Below are positions 5,801 through 7,492 of a stretch of DNA of 7,492 nucleotides, one piece after another. Position 1 is the stretch's first letter; each line of letters opens with the position of its first letter. A program made the position numbers and the translations under genes. The stretch comes from Clostridiales bacterium UBA929 (lineage in GTDB: Bacteria > Bacillota > Clostridia > Oscillospirales > UBA929), in NCBI GenBank assembly GCA_002293625.1, contig DBDP01000031.1:5888-13379 (forward strand), given 5' to 3'. A model generated the notes under the pieces. The model had not been told where the DNA came from, ran no database searches, and saw only the letters and a program-made list of their open reading frames with translations.

Positions 5801-5906
5801 TTCGTTAAGTACCCTCACAACGGTAACATACACCGCGCCGGGGAAAGGTACCCTCACAGAGAAAAAAGAGTGTACCGTCCCTGTGATTCGCCGCGGCTGC
5901 CGGTGA
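2811..5906 (+). CDS. DUF11-repeat protein with N-terminal SdrD_B-like domain
   Basis: This is a 1031-residue protein of the surface/adhesin type, probably structural rather than enzymatic. I start it at ATG 2811, seven bases after AAAGGAGG; the frame is open upstream to 2712 but has no ribosome binding site there. Residues 5-70 resemble an SdrD_B/CNA-B prealbumin-like domain (GVPVVLQN, DANGRYTFQNVPDGTYRIVE). Six DUF11 repeats begin near residues 138, 260, 386, 513, 640 and 770, each with VRPGDT-like, NSGPDAA, VVLTD and SWQPWNGSLALG motifs and ending GSISNTASV. Proline runs precede repeat 6 and the C-terminal module (912-1031), a divergent seventh unit with all six cysteines of the protein. 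No signal peptide, LPXTG, LysM or SLH anchor is visible on either start choice, so how it reaches a surface (spore coat, lysis, unusual export) is open. Confidence 0.88.
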   Translation: MATVSGALLFDRLRTGVSSPSMPGISGVPVVLQNSTTNTMLAVTTDANGRYTFQNVPDGTYRIVEAYGTPAGTSPGDFSQAQVGNPAVASTPPIDFAPSASPAANRLDATTPNPLNTTVSGADITGQDILNGPVEVPADISVAKTSEIEIASIGEQVVYELAITNNGPGIARNIVLTDQVPSSLQNPEYSTNGTTWNTWNGEFRREAMASGSTYYVLVRGTVASTAGNTISNTATVTASTIDPDNQNNSSTSELPVDSVANLGITKRADRASVRPGETIVYTITTTNSGPGEARGVTVTDNIPLTLQNAEYSTNNGASWQPWNSSLALGRMANGASSTILLRAVVSPTATGFVGNTARVDSFTPDPVSGNTRSYVEVPISTSAEPSADLSLTKQASQTTVRPGDTLTYTLTVRNSGPDAADAVVLTDAVPSALQNAEYSADNGASWQPWNGSLALGTMASDASSVTLLRGVVASSASGSISNTASISSATTDPTPDNNRASLQTTVQVPTPPSADLSVTKQAGQSMVRPGDTLTYTLTVRNGGPNAAASVVLTDNVPSSLTNAEYSTNNGASWQPWNGSLALGTMANGTSSVALLRGIVASSASGSISNTASVRSATADPNTGNNSATLQTSVEIPRQASAELALIKQANQSSVRPGDTINYTLTVRNSGPDAADSVVLTDNVPSSLTNAEYSSNNGASWQPWNGSLALGTIANGASSNTLLRAVVSATATGSISNTASVSSATADPTSGNNSATLQTTVEIPPPPPPPSADLSLAKQADKSMVRPGDTINYTLAVRNGGPDAAKSVVLTDTLPSALTNAEFSADNGASWRPWNGSLTLGTIANGAFSNTLLRTVVSATATGSISNTASVSSATADPASGNNSATLQTTVEPPQPPPPPPPPPDTPATEPRITLKKTACPCTASPSCGILFTIKIANTGTAEAIDVVLTEETELSQVRYYYAKGWQPWPGKITLGSIPVGETKTVILHGEIGCHATYSLSTLTTVTYTAPGKGTLTEKKECTVPVIRRGCR
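3588..5482 (+). repeat. Tandem ~380-base coding repeats (DUF11 units 2-6)
   Basis: Units begin near 3588, 3966, 4347, 4728 and 5118, spaced about 378-390 bases. A more diverged unit precedes them at 3222, and another follows near 5544. Units 3-6 are very alike at DNA level. The second halves of units 5 and 6 (4941-5092 and 5331-5482, exactly 390 apart) differ at only about 7 of 152 positions by my count. This implies recent duplication or gene conversion and a risk of copy-number change or assembly collapse. Confidence 0.85.
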
Positions 5907-5913
5907 AAAATAA

Positions 5914-5955
5914 AAAAAGAGGAGGCTCCCGTACAGGGAGCCTTAACCTCTTTTT
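5914..5955. terminator. Bidirectional rho-independent terminator
   Basis: AGGCTCCC (5923-5930) pairs with GGGAGCCT (5936-5943) around GTACA, and AAAAAGAGG (5914-5922) pairs with CCTCTTTTT (5947-5955) across a small bulge (TAA, 5944-5946). The right side ends in T5 for plus-strand transcription and the left side gives a longer T-run for the minus strand. It begins eight bases after the DUF11 stop and lies between convergent genes, so it probably ends transcription from both sides. Confidence 0.85.
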
Positions 5956-5967
5956 GTCCGTGAGTGT

Positions 5968-6210
5968 TTAACTTCGGTACGTGGGCGGCTTTAAGCGGTT
6001 CATTCGTAACTTTGGTCTAACGACCTTGTGCGTTGTCCGCCTTTGCTTTAACCATTCGCCAAACCGAATTACTCTGTCAAAAAAACCTAAGATGCGTTTC
6101 ATTCGAGGCACCGGTCTGAAAGCGTCTTTCACCGTCCAAGAGTATTGTAACCCGAGTTTTGTGAAATATAGGCGGTATCTTTTTCTTGTTATGGTAACCT
6201 CGAAAAACAC
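5968..6210 (-). CDS. Doubtful small basic protein or gene remnant
   Basis: A GTG-initiated minus-strand frame of 80 residues ends in TAA (complement of 5968-5970), 13 bases from the bidirectional terminator. The predicted product is basic, starts VFFEVTITRKRYRLYFTK and contains GLQYSWTV and RILGFFDRVIRFGEWLK, giving a plausible strand/helix pattern, but I do not recognise it. There is no ribosome binding site before the GTG. The frame continues open upstream into the permease gene in another reading frame, and the plus strand is also open across 5981-6370, so this may be non-coding, a dispersed repeat, or the tail of a decayed gene. Evidence for the minus strand is only its position before the terminator and reasonable codon use. 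Confidence 0.3.
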   Translation of the reverse strand: MFFEVTITRKRYRLYFTKLGLQYSWTVKDAFRPVPRMKRILGFFDRVIRFGEWLKQRRTTHKVVRPKLRMNRLKPPTYRS

Positions 6211-6221
6211 CCGCTTCGCTC

Positions 6222-6238
6222 GTTCGCCTGCGGCGAAC
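6222..6238 (-). terminator. Hairpin downstream of the permease gene
   Basis: GTTCGCC (6222-6228) and GGCGAAC (6232-6238) form a perfect 7-bp stem with a TGC loop, 13 bases beyond the permease stop as read on the minus strand. A TTTTT run on the minus strand comes only later (complement of 6203-6207), so termination would be weak. The adjacent CGCTTCGCTC string resembles the edges of palindromic dispersed repeats. Confidence 0.4.
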
Positions 6239-6251
6239 TTGAGTTTACCTT

Positions 6252-7492
6252 TTATCCATCCACTGTTTTCATCATGTTTACCGCGAGGCGCGAGACGTAG
6301 CGGTAGAGCGCGTACCCGACGGCGAGGGAGACGACCGCGACCAGCGCTCCGGCAAGCCATACCTCCATAATGTTTTGCAGCAGATACGCCGCAAACCCGA
6401 TCGCGAACGCAATCCCTATATCCAGCAACATCCCCAAAAAGGAATTGAAATTCTGCTTCATCGCTTCGGCTTCGCTGTTCCATTTCCGTTTTGGGCGGAG
6501 CGCGTCCGGGATCAATGCCGCCGCCAGAAGCGGGAACAGAGCGCACGAACCGGCGACTAGCCCGAAGATCATTTGCGGAACGGTAACCCCCAGAAAAATA
6601 CCCATCGCCACGAGCGTCAGAAACCCGCTGGTAAGGGCAAGGACAAACCCGCAGAGCAGCCGCGCCGCGACCTGCGTCTCCACAGGCACAGGCACGGTCT
6701 GCGATACCCACAGCGCGGCGCCCTCCCGCGAAAAGCTGGTTGAAACGCCGGTTGACGCCATCACGCCCGCCGCCATCACGACACCGCCCGCAATCAGGTA
6801 GAACCTCTCGCCGCCCGCACCGCCGATCGATTGAATCAGCGATTGCAACGCTTCCGTTCCGGCGGACAAACCAGACGACCCGGTGGTCATCACGATGAAG
6901 ATCATCAGCGGCAGAACGATCAGGGTGACTAGGATATTCAGCGCGTACACCGGGCAGCGCAGGATGATGCGCAGTTCTTTTACAAAATAGGCGCGAAGCG
7001 GGCTTCCGGCTTTGACGCCTTCCCGCTTAAAGCCCTTTTTCTTGCCTTTTGGGGCTTCCAATTGCGCCAAAACCCCTTTATAATAGAGACGGCGGCTTAA
7101 CAAAAGACAAACGGCAAGCCCAAGCGAAGCCGACACGATCAAACCGAGAAACCCAAAACTGACAGGCGCGGCGTTTGTCCCGATCAGCGCGTTGGCGCAC
7201 CACCCGGCGGGCGGGAACGCCCGCGTGACCGCTCCCAGCCATTCGCTGCTGGCGGTCAGCATTGCCCCAACCTTTGCGGGGTCGCTCAGTATGGGAGCCA
7301 GCCGCCCCGAAAGTAAAGACTGCCCCACCACCAGCGCCAGCGTCAGCACGAAGCCGAAGACCATCAGCAGCCTGTCGCGGTGCTTCGCGAGCGCCGTCAG
7401 GCGGGTAAAGAGCATGGAAACAAGCGCCGCGAGCGCCATCGGCAGCGCGGGCAGCAGCAGCCAAACCGGCAGCGCGCGCAGGATTAACAGCA
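6252..7492 (-). CDS. ABC-2-like multi-pass transporter permease (C-terminal part)
   Basis: The frame is open through the right edge, so the start is outside the window; 412 residues plus the stop are visible. The ATG at 7437-7439 is internal, since in-frame upstream codons (VWLLLPALP) continue a membrane helix. About eight further hydrophobic segments follow. Numbered from that Met, they lie near 22-44, 95-115, 165-190, 212-235, 255-285, 288-312, 330-355 and 358-382. A basic cytoplasmic loop lies near 125-145 (APKGKKKGFKREGVKAG), and the C-terminus is RYVSRLAVNMMKTVDG. Architecture and length fit the large putative ABC-2-type permeases of Firmicutes (PF16949-like), normally encoded next to their own ATPase, which would lie beyond the right edge. 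It probably does not partner the MacB-type ATPase at 1-193. The substrate is unknown. Confidence 0.8.
   Translation of the reverse strand, partial: LLILRALPVWLLLPALPMALAALVSMLFTRLTALAKHRDRLLMVFGFVLTLALVVGQSLLSGRLAPILSDPAKVGAMLTASSEWLGAVTRAFPPAGWCANALIGTNAAPVSFGFLGLIVSASLGLAVCLLLSRRLYYKGVLAQLEAPKGKKKGFKREGVKAGSPLRAYFVKELRIILRCPVYALNILVTLIVLPLMIFIVMTTGSSGLSAGTEALQSLIQSIGGAGGERFYLIAGGVVMAAGVMASTGVSTSFSREGAALWVSQTVPVPVETQVAARLLCGFVLALTSGFLTLVAMGIFLGVTVPQMIFGLVAGSCALFPLLAAALIPDALRPKRKWNSEAEAMKQNFNSFLGMLLDIGIAFAIGFAAYLLQNIMEVWLAGALVAVVSLAVGYALYRYVSRLAVNMMKTVDG

Noticed and set aside
7078..7464. 128-codon minus frame at the right edge
   Set aside because: It is an out-of-frame reading of the permease, whose hydrophobic segments are clear in the frame ending at 6252.

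Overview
The window looks like a piece of a low- to mid-GC Firmicutes chromosome, most likely a Clostridia (Oscillospiraceae-like) gut or rumen organism. The basis is strong AAGGAGG-type ribosome binding sites, compact sigma-A promoters, hairpin terminators, a MacB/LolD-type ABC ATPase behind an OmpR-family-like operator, and a DUF11-repeat surface-type protein. The assignment is inferred from style, not from a marker gene.

Layout. (1) At the left edge, on the minus strand, lies the N-terminal part of an ABC transporter ATPase (1-193), with a promoter and a phased set of GTGAC half-sites just upstream (242-293). (2) A 421-base divergent intergenic region (194-614) contains an 11-bp hairpin with a GGGA tetraloop, a good plus-strand sigma-A promoter (460-488) and a possible 20-codon leader ORF (549-611). 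(3) The plus strand then carries a compact secreted matrixin-like zinc metalloprotease (615-1256). It is followed after 11 bases by a membrane-anchored or exported protein of unknown function (1268-1888), a terminator, and a separately promoted paralogue of that protein (1994-2587). The two paralogues share nearly identical N- and C-termini but have diverged middles. (4) A 1031-residue protein (2811-5906) has an N-terminal SdrD_B/CNA-B-like domain, six DUF11 repeats, proline-rich linkers and a cysteine-containing seventh module. It has no recognisable signal peptide or wall anchor. (5) A bidirectional terminator (5914-5955) separates it from the minus strand, where a doubtful 80-residue ORF (5968-6210) and the C-terminal 412 residues of a multi-pass ABC-2-like permease (6252 to beyond 7492) are found.

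How the parts may work together. The centre is an extracellular or cell-envelope accessory module, flanked by two export systems that are transcribed toward lower coordinates. The metalloprotease and the first paralogue are probably co-transcribed. A protease/partner (inhibitor or substrate) relationship is a hypothesis only. The DUF11 protein has exactly one lysine in each of its first five repeats, always at the same position and paired with a conserved Asn near the repeat end. This suggests intramolecular isopeptide cross-links, which seem to be exchanged for cysteines in the last module. These two points, and the mosaic paralogue pair, are the observations most worth following up.
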